DNA of 64,000 bases from G963662905 sp965230045 (lineage in GTDB: Bacteria; Bacteroidota; Bacteroidia; Bacteroidales; WRLA01). Position numbers and translations under genes: made by a program. Below the pieces are notes generated by a model. The model searched no databases, had not been told where the DNA came from, and saw only the letters and a program-made list of their open reading frames with translations. The stretch is from contig OZ245940.1 in assembly GCA_965230045.1 (NCBI GenBank), positions 4,774,001-4,838,000 of the forward strand. Reading direction: 5' to 3'. Shown piece after piece: positions 37,024 to 47,021 of this stretch. Each line of letters begins with the position of its first letter. The stretch's first letter is position 1.

Positions 37024-38415
37024 ATGAACTACGATCTAATTGTTATTGGAAGTGGCCCCGGAGGATATGTTACCGCAATCAGGGCTGCACAGATGGGAAT
37101 GAAGACGGCTGTTGTTGAAAAATCGGAACTTGGCGGAATCTGCCTCAACTGGGGCTGCATCCCAACCAAAGCACTGCTTAAAAGCGCACAGGTTTTTAAC
37201 TACCTGAAGCACGCACAGGACTATGGCATTAAAATGGATGGAGAAGCTTCTGTTGATTTTGAAGCTATGGTTGCCCGCAGCCGTCAGGTGGCCAAAGGCA
37301 TGAGCAATGGCATACAGTTCCTTTTGAAGAAAAACAAAATCGAGCATATTAAAGGTTTTGGAAAAGTTAAGCCCGGCAAAATTGTTGAAGTAACTGACGA
37401 AAACGGCGATGCTAAAGAATACAGTGCAAACCACATCATCCTTGCTACAGGAGCCCGTTCGCGCGAATTGCCCAACCTGCCCCAGGACGGCAAAAAAATT
37501 ATTGGTTACCGCAAAGCGATGACACTGGAGAAGCAGCCCGAAAGCATGCTGGTGGTAGGTTCCGGAGCAATTGGATCTGAATTTGCATATTTCTATAATT
37601 CCATCGGCACAAAAGTTACACTGGTGGAATATTTGCCCAATATTGTACCTTTGGAAGATGTGGATGTTTCCAAACAGCTGGAGCGCTCCTTTAAAAAAGC
37701 CGGCATGAAAATCATGACAAATTCATCGGTTGAGAGCGTGGACACCAGTGGCGATAAATGCAAAGTAAAAGTGAACACAAAAAAAGGCGAACAGGAAATT
37801 GAAGTAGATGTTGTGCTCTCTGCTGTTGGTGTTACAACCAACCTCGAAGGACTGGGACTAGAAGAAACCGGAATTGTCACCGAAAACGGCAAAGTACCGG
37901 TGGATGATTTTTACGCTACCAATGTGGAAGGCTATTATGCCATTGGCGATATCGTAAAAGGGCCTGCTTTGGCGCATGTTGCATCGCATGAGGGCATTAT
38001 CTGCGTGGAAAAAATTGCCGGCCACAATCCCGACCCGATGGATTATGGCAACATCCCGGCCTGTACGTACACCAATCCGGAAGTAGCTTCGGTAGGCATG
38101 AACGAAAAGCAAGCCAAAGAAGCAGGATATGAAATCAAAGTGGGCAAATTCCCCTTCACGGCTTCGGGTAAAGCCAGTGCTGCCGGATCGAAAGATGGTT
38201 TTGTTAAAGTAATTTTTGACGCGAAATACGGCGAATGGCTCGGCGCCCATATGGTGGGTGATAATGTAACCGAAATGATTGCCGAAGTTGTTGCAGCCCG
38301 CAAGCTGGAAACCACTGCCAAAGAAATCATTGAAACTGTTCATCCACACCCAACTATGTCAGAAGCTGTTATGGAAGCTGTGGCGCAGGCTTATGATGAG
38401 TGCATCCATTTGTAG
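37024..38415 (+). CDS. lpdA: Dihydrolipoyl dehydrogenase (E3)
   Basis: The 463-residue flavoprotein shows the FAD-binding start DLIVIGSGPGGYVTAIRAAQ, the redox disulfide GGICLNWGCIPTKALL, an NAD-binding motif VVGSGAIGSEFAYFYN, YAIGDIVKGPALAHVASHEG and the C-terminal His-Glu active-site pair HPHPTMSEAVMEA. It reoxidises lipoyl groups of SucB and of other 2-oxoacid dehydrogenases. Length and all key residues are typical. It lies downstream of the Lrp/AsnC gene rather than directly after sucB. Confidence 0.96.
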   Translation: MNYDLIVIGSGPGGYVTAIRAAQMGMKTAVVEKSELGGICLNWGCIPTKALLKSAQVFNYLKHAQDYGIKMDGEASVDFEAMVARSRQVAKGMSNGIQFLLKKNKIEHIKGFGKVKPGKIVEVTDENGDAKEYSANHIILATGARSRELPNLPQDGKKIIGYRKAMTLEKQPESMLVVGSGAIGSEFAYFYNSIGTKVTLVEYLPNIVPLEDVDVSKQLERSFKKAGMKIMTNSSVESVDTSGDKCKVKVNTKKGEQEIEVDVVLSAVGVTTNLEGLGLEETGIVTENGKVPVDDFYATNVEGYYAIGDIVKGPALAHVASHEGIICVEKIAGHNPDPMDYGNIPACTYTNPEVASVGMNEKQAKEAGYEIKVGKFPFTASGKASAAGSKDGFVKVIFDAKYGEWLGAHMVGDNVTEMIAEVVAARKLETTAKEIIETVHPHPTMSEAVMEAVAQAYDECIHL

Positions 38416-38447
38416 AAAGGCATTAAAATACTCAGAATAATTGAATA

Positions 38448-38476
38448 AACAGCTCCGAAATTCGGGGCTGTTTTTG
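38448..38476 (+). terminator. Terminator of lpdA
   Basis: AACAGC-CC pairs with GG-GCTGTT (one bulge each side) and is followed by TTT. It separates lpdA from the convergent DUF5020 gene. Confidence 0.75.
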
Positions 38477-38478
38477 TT

Positions 38479-39141
38479 TCAATCAAATTGCCATTTAAAG
38501 CCTAAGGCAGGATTAAACTGCCAGTCGTCACTGACAAATTTGCGGCTGATTTCCAGTTCGCCGCCCAGGTTAAGGTTTTCCCAAACCCGGAACCACAACT
38601 GAGGCTCGCTGAGAAATACAGTGAATTTTTCCCCTCTTTGCCCTTGCGACCAGATATCCAAAAAGCCACAAAACTGTAAGCGACCTTCCAGCATAAATTT
38701 ATTCCATGCAAAAGTCAGTTGCCAATCCGCCCCTTCACTTTGATAAAAAGACCGGTACAAAAGATCAGTTTTTATCGTGATGAACTTCAAATTAACAGGA
38801 TAGCTTAAGCCACCCAGCCAAACGGGGCCTAAAGCATACCCATTTGTGTGCCCGTCATTATATTGCACCGTTACGTCCAGTTTTTTATTCAGAAGCGGCA
38901 GAGTAATATAACGTGCAATTTCAAAATAGCTTAAAGAGGCCGACATATTGCCGCCACGGTTATAATCCACATCAAAAAACAGGAAAGTAGAACCAAACTT
39001 ATCCGGTTTAAACATCTCAAAAGTGGTAGTGTAATACTTCCTGTCTTTACCCAGATCATATAAAACCTGCATGTTTTGTGCTTTCACGGCAGCAATGGAT
39101 ATGAACATCACTGAGAATAACAAAAGGAGTATCTTTTTCAT
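38479..39141 (-). CDS. DUF5020 family outer-membrane-type protein
   Basis: The 220-residue protein begins with a signal peptide (MKKILLLLFSVMFISIAAVKAQ) and continues as beta-rich sequence (LYDLGKDRKYYTTTFEMFKPD, GSTFLFFDVDYNRGG, YVTLPLL-like strands) typical of DUF5020, related to the Tsx-like nucleoside channel fold. It ends LGFKWQFD, near the aromatic end usual for outer-membrane barrels. Substrate is unknown. Confidence 0.8.
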   Translation of the reverse strand: MKKILLLLFSVMFISIAAVKAQNMQVLYDLGKDRKYYTTTFEMFKPDKFGSTFLFFDVDYNRGGNMSASLSYFEIARYITLPLLNKKLDVTVQYNDGHTNGYALGPVWLGGLSYPVNLKFITIKTDLLYRSFYQSEGADWQLTFAWNKFMLEGRLQFCGFLDIWSQGQRGEKFTVFLSEPQLWFRVWENLNLGGELEISRKFVSDDWQFNPALGFKWQFD

Positions 39142-39241
39142 AAATTCGGTTTAGGTTAAAAGGTATTCAGTGCGCAAAAAAGCTCAATGCACTAAGTTAG
39201 GAAATTTGTAGTTTTGACCACCGTAAACAACCAAAGAAAAC

Positions 39242-40123
39242 ATGAAAATTAAAACTTTATCCGCTATTTTTTTAACAGCACTTGCATTATGGCAATGTCA
39301 ATCCCCTTCAAATAACCAAGTTGAAGACAAAAAATCAGATTTCGTACTGAGTGACGGCAATACAATGGAATACAGCATTTGTGGCAATGCCGACACCACA
39401 TTGCTTTTTATTCATGGCTGGAATATCAACATGAATTATTGGGACCGGCAGCTTGAAGCATTTTGTGGCGCCTATACCGTTGCGCGGCTTACACTGCCCG
39501 GTTTTGGAGAATCCGGGGCAAAACGTAAAGACTGGACAGTTTGGTCTTATGCCAAAGACATTGCTGAATTTATCAAAGCTAAAAACCTGAAAAACGTCAT
39601 TCTAATCGGGCACAGCATGGGCGGACCCATAATTTTGGAAACAAAAGTAAATTATCCGGAGAGCATTATCGGGCTGATTGGTGTGGACACCTATAAAGAC
39701 GTAGGGCATCAATACACAGCTCAGGAAATCGGTGAAATTGAATTTTTCTTTGGCAAACTGCGCGACAGCTTTGAAGTTTACAGCCCGATTTTTGCCTCAG
39801 CGATGCTTTTCCATCCAAGTACTGATTCCCTGGTGCGCAAGAGGGTATTGACAGACTACGCAAATGCCCGCCCGGAGGTTGCCTTACCGGTACTGGAGTC
39901 GCTTATCCGGACACGTGCACATGAAGCAGAACTGATGCAAGCACTTCCTTTCAAGCTTTATATGATAAACAGTGATGCAGAAGCCAGCCGGACAGAAGCT
40001 CTGGACACTCTACTGCCACATTCTTATCATATTGAAGATGTTCATGCTACGGGACATTTCCCAATGATCGAAAAAGCAGACGAGTTTAACGATGCTTTAA
40101 AGCGCGTATTAAAGCTTTTATAA
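39242..40123 (+). CDS. Lipoprotein alpha/beta hydrolase
   Basis: The 293-residue protein has a lipoprotein signal (FLTALALWQC, lipid-linked Cys near residue 19) and an alpha/beta hydrolase domain: LLFIHGWNINMNYWDRQ, LTLPGFGESG, the nucleophile motif LIGHSMGGPIIL (Ser near 124) and the C-terminal His in ATGHFPMIEKADEF. It is likely a membrane-anchored periplasmic esterase or peptidase. Substrate unknown. Confidence 0.85.
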   Translation: MKIKTLSAIFLTALALWQCQSPSNNQVEDKKSDFVLSDGNTMEYSICGNADTTLLFIHGWNINMNYWDRQLEAFCGAYTVARLTLPGFGESGAKRKDWTVWSYAKDIAEFIKAKNLKNVILIGHSMGGPIILETKVNYPESIIGLIGVDTYKDVGHQYTAQEIGEIEFFFGKLRDSFEVYSPIFASAMLFHPSTDSLVRKRVLTDYANARPEVALPVLESLIRTRAHEAELMQALPFKLYMINSDAEASRTEALDTLLPHSYHIEDVHATGHFPMIEKADEFNDALKRVLKLL

Positions 40124-40185
40124 ATCCGCCACGCAAAATGGAACCGACAAAAGATGATTGATTATCAATAGTACCCTTGCACGAA

Positions 40186-41475
40186 TTATTTTTTATCAAA
40201 AGGGCGAATAATCAATCTTAAAGCCGAATTGAATTTCAAATAGTTCATAAACCAGTTCAATAGGACGAAGAGGCGGTTTTCAAAACCGACGATGGACATC
40301 AGGTGCACAAACAGCCAGGTAATCCAGGCAAACCAGCCCTGAAATCCAAACCACGGCAAATCCACCACTGCTTTGCTGCGCCCTATTGTGGCCATACTGC
40401 CTTTATCGCGGTATTGAAACGCCTTCAGTTCCTGCTTTTTTCCCATCCTTTTAAGGTTTGCAACCCATAAATCTGCCTGTTGAATAGCTACCGGTGCTAC
40501 CATAGGATGTCCGTGCGGATACGCCTCTGTTTTCATTAAAGCCGCATCACCCAACACAAAAATATTGTGATCTGTTTCCTCCAGCCTGATCCGGTTAAAA
40601 TGATCGACCATAAGCCGGCCACTACGCGCATCAACGGCAAGTTCAAGCCCCTGAGGCACATCAGCTTTTACTCCGGCAGCCCAAATAAGGTTATGCGATA
40701 AAATTTCTTCACCATCCGAAAGCGAGACCCTTGTTCCGTCATAATCTTGAATCAGACTTTTAAGACGCACATCGGCACCCATTTTCCGGAGAAAATCCAA
40801 GGTTTTGGCCGAAGCTTTTTCGCTCATGCCCGCGAGCAGCCTTTGTGAACCCTCCACCAAAATAATCTGCATATCGTTCATATTCAGGTCGTGATACTCA
40901 TTGCGAAACACATAGCGCTTCAGGTCACAGAGCGCACCGGCCAGCTCCACTCCTGTTGGACCGCCTCCTGCCACCACAAAGGAGAGCAATGCTTCCCGTT
41001 CCTTTTTATCGTTGGTAAACACTGCCTGTTCAATATTCTGCAAAATCATGGAACGCAAATCCAGGGACTGGCTCAATGTTTTGAGCGGCATAGAATTCTG
41101 CTCAATGTTTTTATTGCCGAAATAATTGGTTTTGCTGCCTGTGGCTATCAGCAGGAAATCATAAGTCAATGCTCCCTCATCGGTGATGATTGCCTTCTGT
41201 GCCACATCCACTTTGCGGACATTTGTATAACGAAAGAAGACTTCCCCAAAGCGCTTCACAAATTTCCGCAGGGGGTAGGCAATGCTATTGGATTCCAAGC
41301 CACCACTTGCCACCTGATAAAGCAAAGGCTGAAAAGTATGATAGTTCTGCCGGTCGATCAAAACGATCTGATACTTTTTTGTATTCAGTTTTTTTATCAG
41401 TTCGATACCGGCGAAACCACCACCAACAATGATGATCCGCGGAAGATTTGATGAAGGGATATTGAGGTTATTCAT
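40186..41475 (-). CDS. ndh: Type II NADH dehydrogenase-like FAD oxidoreductase
   Basis: This 429-residue protein starts MNNLNIPSSNLPRIIIVGGGFAGIELI (FAD-binding fold) and contains QPLLYQVASGGL, a second dinucleotide fold VVAGGGPTGVELAGAL, IWAAGVKADVPQGL and FVLGDAALM. C-terminal residues about 365-415 form membrane-associated hydrophobic helices (WFGFQGWFAWITWLFVHLM). These fit the non-proton-pumping NADH:quinone oxidoreductase. The same frame runs upstream to 41640 but that extension translates an initiator tRNA gene, so the ATG at 41475 is used. Confidence 0.88.
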   Translation of the reverse strand: MNNLNIPSSNLPRIIIVGGGFAGIELIKKLNTKKYQIVLIDRQNYHTFQPLLYQVASGGLESNSIAYPLRKFVKRFGEVFFRYTNVRKVDVAQKAIITDEGALTYDFLLIATGSKTNYFGNKNIEQNSMPLKTLSQSLDLRSMILQNIEQAVFTNDKKEREALLSFVVAGGGPTGVELAGALCDLKRYVFRNEYHDLNMNDMQIILVEGSQRLLAGMSEKASAKTLDFLRKMGADVRLKSLIQDYDGTRVSLSDGEEILSHNLIWAAGVKADVPQGLELAVDARSGRLMVDHFNRIRLEETDHNIFVLGDAALMKTEAYPHGHPMVAPVAIQQADLWVANLKRMGKKQELKAFQYRDKGSMATIGRSKAVVDLPWFGFQGWFAWITWLFVHLMSIVGFENRLFVLLNWFMNYLKFNSALRLIIRPFDKK

Positions 41476-41531
41476 GTTTCTTCTTTTCAGAAAAACAAGG
41501 AGAGGCATAAAAAGTTGGTCAGGGATAAAAA

Positions 41532-41565
41532 ATAAGGCCTGAAGGATAATTCCATCAGGCCTTTT
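41532..41565 (-). terminator. Terminator downstream of tRNA-fMet
   Basis: The inverted repeat AAGGCCTGA / TCAGGCCTT is followed by T on the minus strand, just after the tRNA 3' end and before the ndh-like gene. Confidence 0.75.
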
Positions 41566-41567
41566 AG

Positions 41568-41639
<72 letters not shown>

Positions 41640-41697
41640 ATATATTTTAAAATGCGTTTAATCTTTTTTATAGAACTTTGTCCCCTAAACGGGAGTG

Positions 41698-41730
41698 CAA
41701 AGATAATAATTTGTTTCTTTGCTATCCAAA
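41698..41730 (-). promoter_or_regulatory. Promoter of tRNA-fMet
   Basis: On the minus strand TTTG (41730-41727) is followed after 21 bases by TATCTTTG (41705-41698), a good match to the Bacteroidota consensus, 58 bases before the tRNA. Confidence 0.5.
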
Positions 41731-41751
41731 TAAATTTTAAAAAAAATTAAT

Positions 41752-42627
41752 ATGGCGCATAAATCAGGCTTCGTGAACATCATTGGCAACCCTAATGCGG
41801 GCAAGTCAACACTAATGAATGCCCTTGTAGGAGAGAAACTTAGCATCATTACGAGCAAGGCGCAAACCACCCGCCACCGCATTATGGGAATTGTGAACGG
41901 AGAAGATTTTCAGATCGTTTATTCCGATACTCCGGGCATTTTAAAGCCCAATTATGCCTTGCAGGAGCAAATGATGAAGTTTGTGCATTCCGCATTGCAG
42001 GATGCAGACATTGTTCTATATGTGGTTGAAATGGGCGAAAAAAATCCCCCACAGGAAGTGATTGACAAGCTGCAGCCGGGTAACATCCCAATGATCCTTG
42101 TGCTCAATAAAATCGACCTGGGCGATGAAGAAACGGTTAAAAACCAACTCGACCATTGGGGCGGCCTGTTCCCAAAAGCACACATCCTGCCCGTTTCGGC
42201 ATTGCACAAATTTAATCTGGAACGAGTTTTCGACCTCATCATAGAAAATCTTCCCGAATTTCCCGCCTATTATCCCAAAGATGAGCTCACCGACAAGAAT
42301 ATGCGCTTTTTTGTTCAGGAAATCATCCGCGAGAAGATCCTGATACATTATAAAAAAGAAATTCCTTACAGCGTTGAAGTTGTTGTGGAAGAGTACAAAG
42401 AAGAAGGAAAGCTTACGCGCATCCGGGCCACTATTTTCACCGAACGCGACAGCCAGAAAATCATTTTGATCGGCAACAAAGGCCAGGCCATAAAAAGAGT
42501 GGGCACCGAAGCCCGGAAAGATATTGAAGAATTTATTGACACAAAGGTTTATCTGGAGCTCTTTGTGAAGGTGCGCAAAGACTGGCGCGAAAAAGACAAT
42601 GAGCTGAAAAACTTTGGTTATCAATAA
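41752..42627 (+). CDS. era: GTPase Era
   Basis: The 291-residue protein has the G1 loop GNPNAGKST, switch region TTRHRIMGIV, G3 DTPGI, G4 LNKID, and a C-terminal KH domain (VEVVVEEYKEEGKLTRIRAT, IILIGNKGQAIKRVG). Era binds the 3' end of 16S rRNA during 30S maturation. It is followed by der, another ribosome-assembly GTPase, 54 bases away but with its own promoter. Confidence 0.96.
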   Translation: MAHKSGFVNIIGNPNAGKSTLMNALVGEKLSIITSKAQTTRHRIMGIVNGEDFQIVYSDTPGILKPNYALQEQMMKFVHSALQDADIVLYVVEMGEKNPPQEVIDKLQPGNIPMILVLNKIDLGDEETVKNQLDHWGGLFPKAHILPVSALHKFNLERVFDLIIENLPEFPAYYPKDELTDKNMRFFVQEIIREKILIHYKKEIPYSVEVVVEEYKEEGKLTRIRATIFTERDSQKIILIGNKGQAIKRVGTEARKDIEEFIDTKVYLELFVKVRKDWREKDNELKNFGYQ

Positions 42628-42653
42628 GAAAGGCATCCAAAACGAATTTTTTG

Positions 42654-42661
42654 TAATTTTG
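42654..42661 (+). promoter_or_regulatory. Candidate -7 box for der
   Basis: TAATTTTG lies 20 bases before the der ATG and matches TAnnTTTG. A -33 element is not clear. Confidence 0.4.
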
Positions 42662-42681
42662 CACGCTAAAATTTCAAGACT

Positions 42682-43983
42682 ATGGGAAATCTGGTAGCTA
42701 TTGTTGGACGTCCGAATGTAGGTAAATCTACTCTGTTTAACCGCCTTACAGGCATGCGTCAGGCTATTGTTGACTCGGTAAGCGGTGTTACCCGCGACCG
42801 TCATTACGGCAAATCGGACTGGAACGGAAAGGAATTTTCCATTATTGATACCGGCGGTTATGTGGAAGGCAGCGATGATATCTTCGAAGAAGAAATCCGC
42901 AAGCAAGCGCAACTCGCTGTTGATGAAGCCGATGCCATTATTTTTATGGTAGATGTGGAACAGGGTCTCAGCCCTTTGGATGAAGATGTTGCCAATTTTC
43001 TGCGCAAATCGCGAAAAGCCGTTTTTGTGGTAGCCAACAAAGTGGACAACCAGAAACGCCGCGATGAGGTTTATGAATTTATGAGCCTGGGATTAGGCGA
43101 AGTTTATGGTATTTCAGCCATTAACGGCAGCGGGACCGGCGAACTGCTGGATGCCATGGTGGAAGATTTCACGGACGACAAAGAAGAAGACTCGGAACTG
43201 CCGCGTTTTGCCGTTGTGGGAAGGCCGAATGTGGGAAAATCATCCTTTATCAATGCCCTTTTAGGGAATGACCGCAATATCGTCACCAACATTGCCGGCA
43301 CAACCCGCGATACCATTTTCACAGAATACAAAAGTTTTGGTTTTCACTTTAACCTGGTGGATACGGCAGGCATCAGGAAAAAGAAAAAAGTATCGGAAGA
43401 CATTGAGTTTTATTCGGTTATGCGCTCCATACGCGCCATTGAATACAGCGATGTCTGCATCCTGATCATTGATGCCACACAAGGTTTTGAAGCACAGGAC
43501 CTGAACATTTTCCAGCTTGCACAACGCAATAAAAAAGGCATAGTCATTTTGGTGAACAAATGGGATCTGGTTGAAAAAGATACCAATGCCCATTTGCGCT
43601 ATAGCGAAAAAATCAAAAAACAGTTAGAGCCATTCAGCGATGTTCCGGTTATTTTCACATCTGTGATCAACAAACAAAGGATACACAAAGCACTGGAAAC
43701 CGCGCAGGAAGTTTATGAAAACCGCAGCCGCAGGGTAAGCACATCGGAACTGAACGAAAAAATGCTGGAGATCATACAGGCCACACCACCGCCTGCTGTT
43801 AAAGGCAAATACATCAAAATTAAGTATGTAACCCAACTTAAAACAGCTTCGCCCTGCTTTGCATTTTTTGCCAACCTGCCGCAATATATCCGCGACCCGT
43901 ACAAACGTTTTCTGGAAAACAGGCTGCGCAGCATGTATAATTTTACCGGCGTTCCGATTCAGATTTTTATTAGGAAAAAGTAG
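42682..43983 (+). CDS. der: GTPase Der (EngA)
   Basis: The 433-residue protein has two tandem GTPase domains, each with its own G1 (GRPNVGKST near residue 8; GRPNVGKSS near 180), DTGG/DTAG G3 loops and NKVD/NKWD G4 motifs, plus a C-terminal KH-like domain (PPAVKGKYIKIKYVTQL, NRLRSMYNFTGVPI). Der acts in 50S ribosome assembly. Length and motifs are typical. Confidence 0.97.
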   Translation: MGNLVAIVGRPNVGKSTLFNRLTGMRQAIVDSVSGVTRDRHYGKSDWNGKEFSIIDTGGYVEGSDDIFEEEIRKQAQLAVDEADAIIFMVDVEQGLSPLDEDVANFLRKSRKAVFVVANKVDNQKRRDEVYEFMSLGLGEVYGISAINGSGTGELLDAMVEDFTDDKEEDSELPRFAVVGRPNVGKSSFINALLGNDRNIVTNIAGTTRDTIFTEYKSFGFHFNLVDTAGIRKKKKVSEDIEFYSVMRSIRAIEYSDVCILIIDATQGFEAQDLNIFQLAQRNKKGIVILVNKWDLVEKDTNAHLRYSEKIKKQLEPFSDVPVIFTSVINKQRIHKALETAQEVYENRSRRVSTSELNEKMLEIIQATPPPAVKGKYIKIKYVTQLKTASPCFAFFANLPQYIRDPYKRFLENRLRSMYNFTGVPIQIFIRKK

Positions 43984-44031
43984 CATCCCGATTTTACCGC
44001 TTCAAATAAGCGCATTTTATTATAGCTTTGC

Positions 44032-44934
44032 ATGGCCTTTGAGGCAGCAAACACCTTTTGGATGAACATTTTACTTACGGCCATTTTCCTGTTTTTTGTC
44101 GCATTGATCGGCATAATCCCTTTTTGGTTCCTGTATCGGTTTTCCGATTTTATGTATTTCCTGATGCGTGCATTGGGTTACCGTAAAAGCGTAATTGAAA
44201 GCAATTTAAAACGATGCTTTCCGGATAAAGACGATGCATTTTACAAGAAATTGCGCACCAAAGTGTACCACAACCTCACCGATATCCTGATCGAAGGCAT
44301 CAAAGCTTTGAGCATGAGCCGCAGGCAGATCAACCGCAGGCACAAAATCCTGAACCCTGAGCTTTTGGAAGATGCTGAGCTGAAAAACAAAAGTATTATA
44401 GCGGTAACCGGCCATTATGGAAACTGGGAATGGGGCAGCATGTCGGCCAGTTTGCAAAGCAGCAGAAAAATTGTGGCGCTTTACAAACCACTGAGCAATA
44501 AGTATATCGACAAAATTTTAATGAATAAAGCCCGCAAGCGCAGTGGAACGCAAATGCTCAGTATTTATGAAACGTCGCAAGGTTTTGAGAAATACGTGCC
44601 ACAAAATGCAGTTTTCCTGCTGGCTGCGGATCAAAGTCCGGCGCGTGGCCAAAAAGACAGAGCCTATTGGGTAGATTTTATGGGCATAGAAACCGCTTTC
44701 CTTCATGGCCCGGAAAAATACGCCCGAAAATATAATTTACCTATCGTTTATATTGATATTGAACGCCTTAAGCGCGGTTATTATGAAATAAAACTGGAGA
44801 CACTTGTTGCCAGTCCAAAAGAAATGCCTGAAGGGGAAATTACTGCAATATTTGCACAAAGGCTTGAAAAACAGATTCGCAACAAACCTGAGAACTGGCT
44901 GTGGTCGCACCGGCGGTGGAAGCTTAATGACTGA
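44032..44934 (+). CDS. Lipid A-type lysophospholipid acyltransferase
   Basis: The 300-residue protein has an N-terminal membrane anchor (MNILLTAIFLFFVALIGIIPFWFLYRF) and the LpxL/HtrB acyltransferase domain with the H-x4-E motif GHYGNWEWG near residue 127, then LAADQSPARGQKDRAYWVDFMG and the closing PENWLWSHRRWK. It likely adds a secondary acyl chain to lipid A on the inner leaflet. The ATG at 44062 (MNILL) is an equally plausible start. It follows der by 48 bases. Confidence 0.88.
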   Translation: MAFEAANTFWMNILLTAIFLFFVALIGIIPFWFLYRFSDFMYFLMRALGYRKSVIESNLKRCFPDKDDAFYKKLRTKVYHNLTDILIEGIKALSMSRRQINRRHKILNPELLEDAELKNKSIIAVTGHYGNWEWGSMSASLQSSRKIVALYKPLSNKYIDKILMNKARKRSGTQMLSIYETSQGFEKYVPQNAVFLLAADQSPARGQKDRAYWVDFMGIETAFLHGPEKYARKYNLPIVYIDIERLKRGYYEIKLETLVASPKEMPEGEITAIFAQRLEKQIRNKPENWLWSHRRWKLND

Positions 44935-45139
44935 TTTTTGGTAATTTACAAGCTCCTGCTGATGAAACAATTTTACCGCAAAGGCACAGTGGACTGGCGT
45001 GGCTGTTTTGCTTGCCGCTACTATGAAGCTATATGATCACTTCTCATCTTAAATTTTACAAATATTACTGCTGCCCTGAGGCTTAGCGCATCGCTATAAA
45101 TTGCAATATCTCACTGAGATCGGACATTATGGACAGCAA

Positions 45140-46915
45140 CTACATATACATTGCTTCAATTCGATCGCGATACATCTCCATTACCGGTTTTCGTTTGATT
45201 TTCAAGGTGTTGGTCATACTTCCTTTTTCTATGGAGAAGGCTTCACAAAGCAATTCGAAGCGTTTTATCTGCTCATGCGGCATCAGGTCTTTTTGCAGCA
45301 CATCAACCCGTGTGCTAATGAGCTCCCTGACAGCTTGATGTTCTATCAGTTCTTTTAATGTATTTCCAATCAGACCCTGTGATTTTGCAAAAATCTTCAG
45401 TTTTTCCACAGACGGAACAATCAGTGCACTTACGTACTTACGACGGTCGGCAATCACCAAAACCTGTTCAATATAAGGATCGCTGCCCAACAGCATTTCC
45501 AGTTTCTGTGGCGATATATATTTCCCTACCGAGGTTTTCATCAAATCTTTAATACGGTCGGTCATCATGATTTTGTCTTTGTCAACAAATTTCCCTTCAT
45601 CGCCGGAATAAAACCAACCATCGCGCAGTACGCGGGCCGTTTCCTCTTCTTTTTTGTAATAACCCCGGAATACCATGGGTCCTTTGATCAGGATTTCGTC
45701 ATTTTCCCCGATTTTCACCTCCAGTCCGGGCATCACTGTGCCACAGGAATTAAAATCATATTCGTCTTCGCGGAAGCAGGAAACCGTTGCTGTGGTTTCG
45801 GTTGCGCCATATCCATAATTCACGAAAAGGCGCACCGCATGAAAAAACAATAGGTCCTCGGGATTCATGGCCGCCCCGGCACAAGGCATATATTTAATTT
45901 TTCCTCCGAAAACGGCTGCTATATTTTTATAAACCAGTTTGTTGGACAAGGCTTCTTTCATGCGTAACCCCAGAGGTGCAATCTTTTGCTTTGCCCTGAA
46001 ATACGCCATTTTTTTGCCGGTACGCACTGCAAAATCAAAAACCTTTTGCTTAAAAGCCGGCCAGGTATCATATTCTTTATGAACACCTTCGAGCGTTTTC
46101 TCGAAGAACCGCGGCACTGCGCACATCAGCGTGGGCTGCACTTTTTTCATTTCATCGATTACCGCACGCGAATTCGGCAAAAAATGAATCAAAGCACCCG
46201 AATGCAGTATAAAAAGACTCCATGCACGTTCAAAAATATGGCTCAGCGGCAAAAATGCCATCGAAATATCATCTTCCTGGACAGTTAATCGCTGATCGTG
46301 CATACGAAAGCAATCCATAAAATTATTATGATCCAGCATCACGCCTTTGGGCTCACCCGTTGTGCCCGAAGTATAAATAATTGTTGCCAGGTCATCAGGC
46401 TGCGTTTTTTGAAAATAGTTTTCAGCTTTTTGGAAATCAAATTCTTCGGCATTTTCAAGAAAATCCTTCCAGCTCATAACTTTTTCAGAAAGCCCTGCAG
46501 GATTTTCCTCAAAAAGGATAATTGTCTTCAAGCTGGTTTTATTGAGAAGGGACAATGCAATTTGCGCCTGAGCCTGATCACCGCAAAAAATGATTTCCAT
46601 CTCAGTTTCACCGATGATGTATTTGAGTTGCGCTGCCGTTGCAGTGCTGTAAAAAGGAACGGTGCGTGCACCAATCTGCATGATGGCCAGGTCACTGATC
46701 AGCCATTGATGCCGGTTTTGACTAAAAATACCGATATTGCTTTTGGGGGCAGCATCCTTGCTGATGAGTGCCGCAGAAGCTTTTTGAACCATGGAATACA
46801 TTTGGCTCCATGACCATTGCTCCAGTTTTCCTTCAGATAAAAATTCCTGAAAAACAGCTTTATCACCAAAACGTTTTGTGTTTTGGCGGATCATTTCCAA
46901 TACATGTTGCTTCAT
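45140..46915 (-). CDS. Long-chain acyl-CoA ligase
   Basis: The 591-residue enzyme belongs to the ANL adenylating superfamily. Motifs: phosphate loop ATIIYTSGTTGEPKGVML, VNYGYGATETTATVSCF, the hinge region GWFYSGDEGKFVDKDKIMMTDRIKDLMKTSVGKYISPQKLE and a C-terminal domain with SALIVPSVEKL. It activates fatty acids to acyl-CoA through an acyl-AMP intermediate (FadD/AMP-binding long-chain type). It is convergent with the acyltransferase gene, and its stop lies next to a short dispersed repeat at 45114-45135. Confidence 0.92.
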   Translation of the reverse strand: MKQHVLEMIRQNTKRFGDKAVFQEFLSEGKLEQWSWSQMYSMVQKASAALISKDAAPKSNIGIFSQNRHQWLISDLAIMQIGARTVPFYSTATAAQLKYIIGETEMEIIFCGDQAQAQIALSLLNKTSLKTIILFEENPAGLSEKVMSWKDFLENAEEFDFQKAENYFQKTQPDDLATIIYTSGTTGEPKGVMLDHNNFMDCFRMHDQRLTVQEDDISMAFLPLSHIFERAWSLFILHSGALIHFLPNSRAVIDEMKKVQPTLMCAVPRFFEKTLEGVHKEYDTWPAFKQKVFDFAVRTGKKMAYFRAKQKIAPLGLRMKEALSNKLVYKNIAAVFGGKIKYMPCAGAAMNPEDLLFFHAVRLFVNYGYGATETTATVSCFREDEYDFNSCGTVMPGLEVKIGENDEILIKGPMVFRGYYKKEEETARVLRDGWFYSGDEGKFVDKDKIMMTDRIKDLMKTSVGKYISPQKLEMLLGSDPYIEQVLVIADRRKYVSALIVPSVEKLKIFAKSQGLIGNTLKELIEHQAVRELISTRVDVLQKDLMPHEQIKRFELLCEAFSIEKGSMTNTLKIKRKPVMEMYRDRIEAMYM

Positions 46916-47021
46916 CTGATGAATTTATAATAAATCAATATTGCCGGTGATTGGGCATCTCCGGCATAATCTGTCATCCGCAGGCAAAGATGCGAAAAAC
47001 AGGGCTTAATTACAAACCGTT

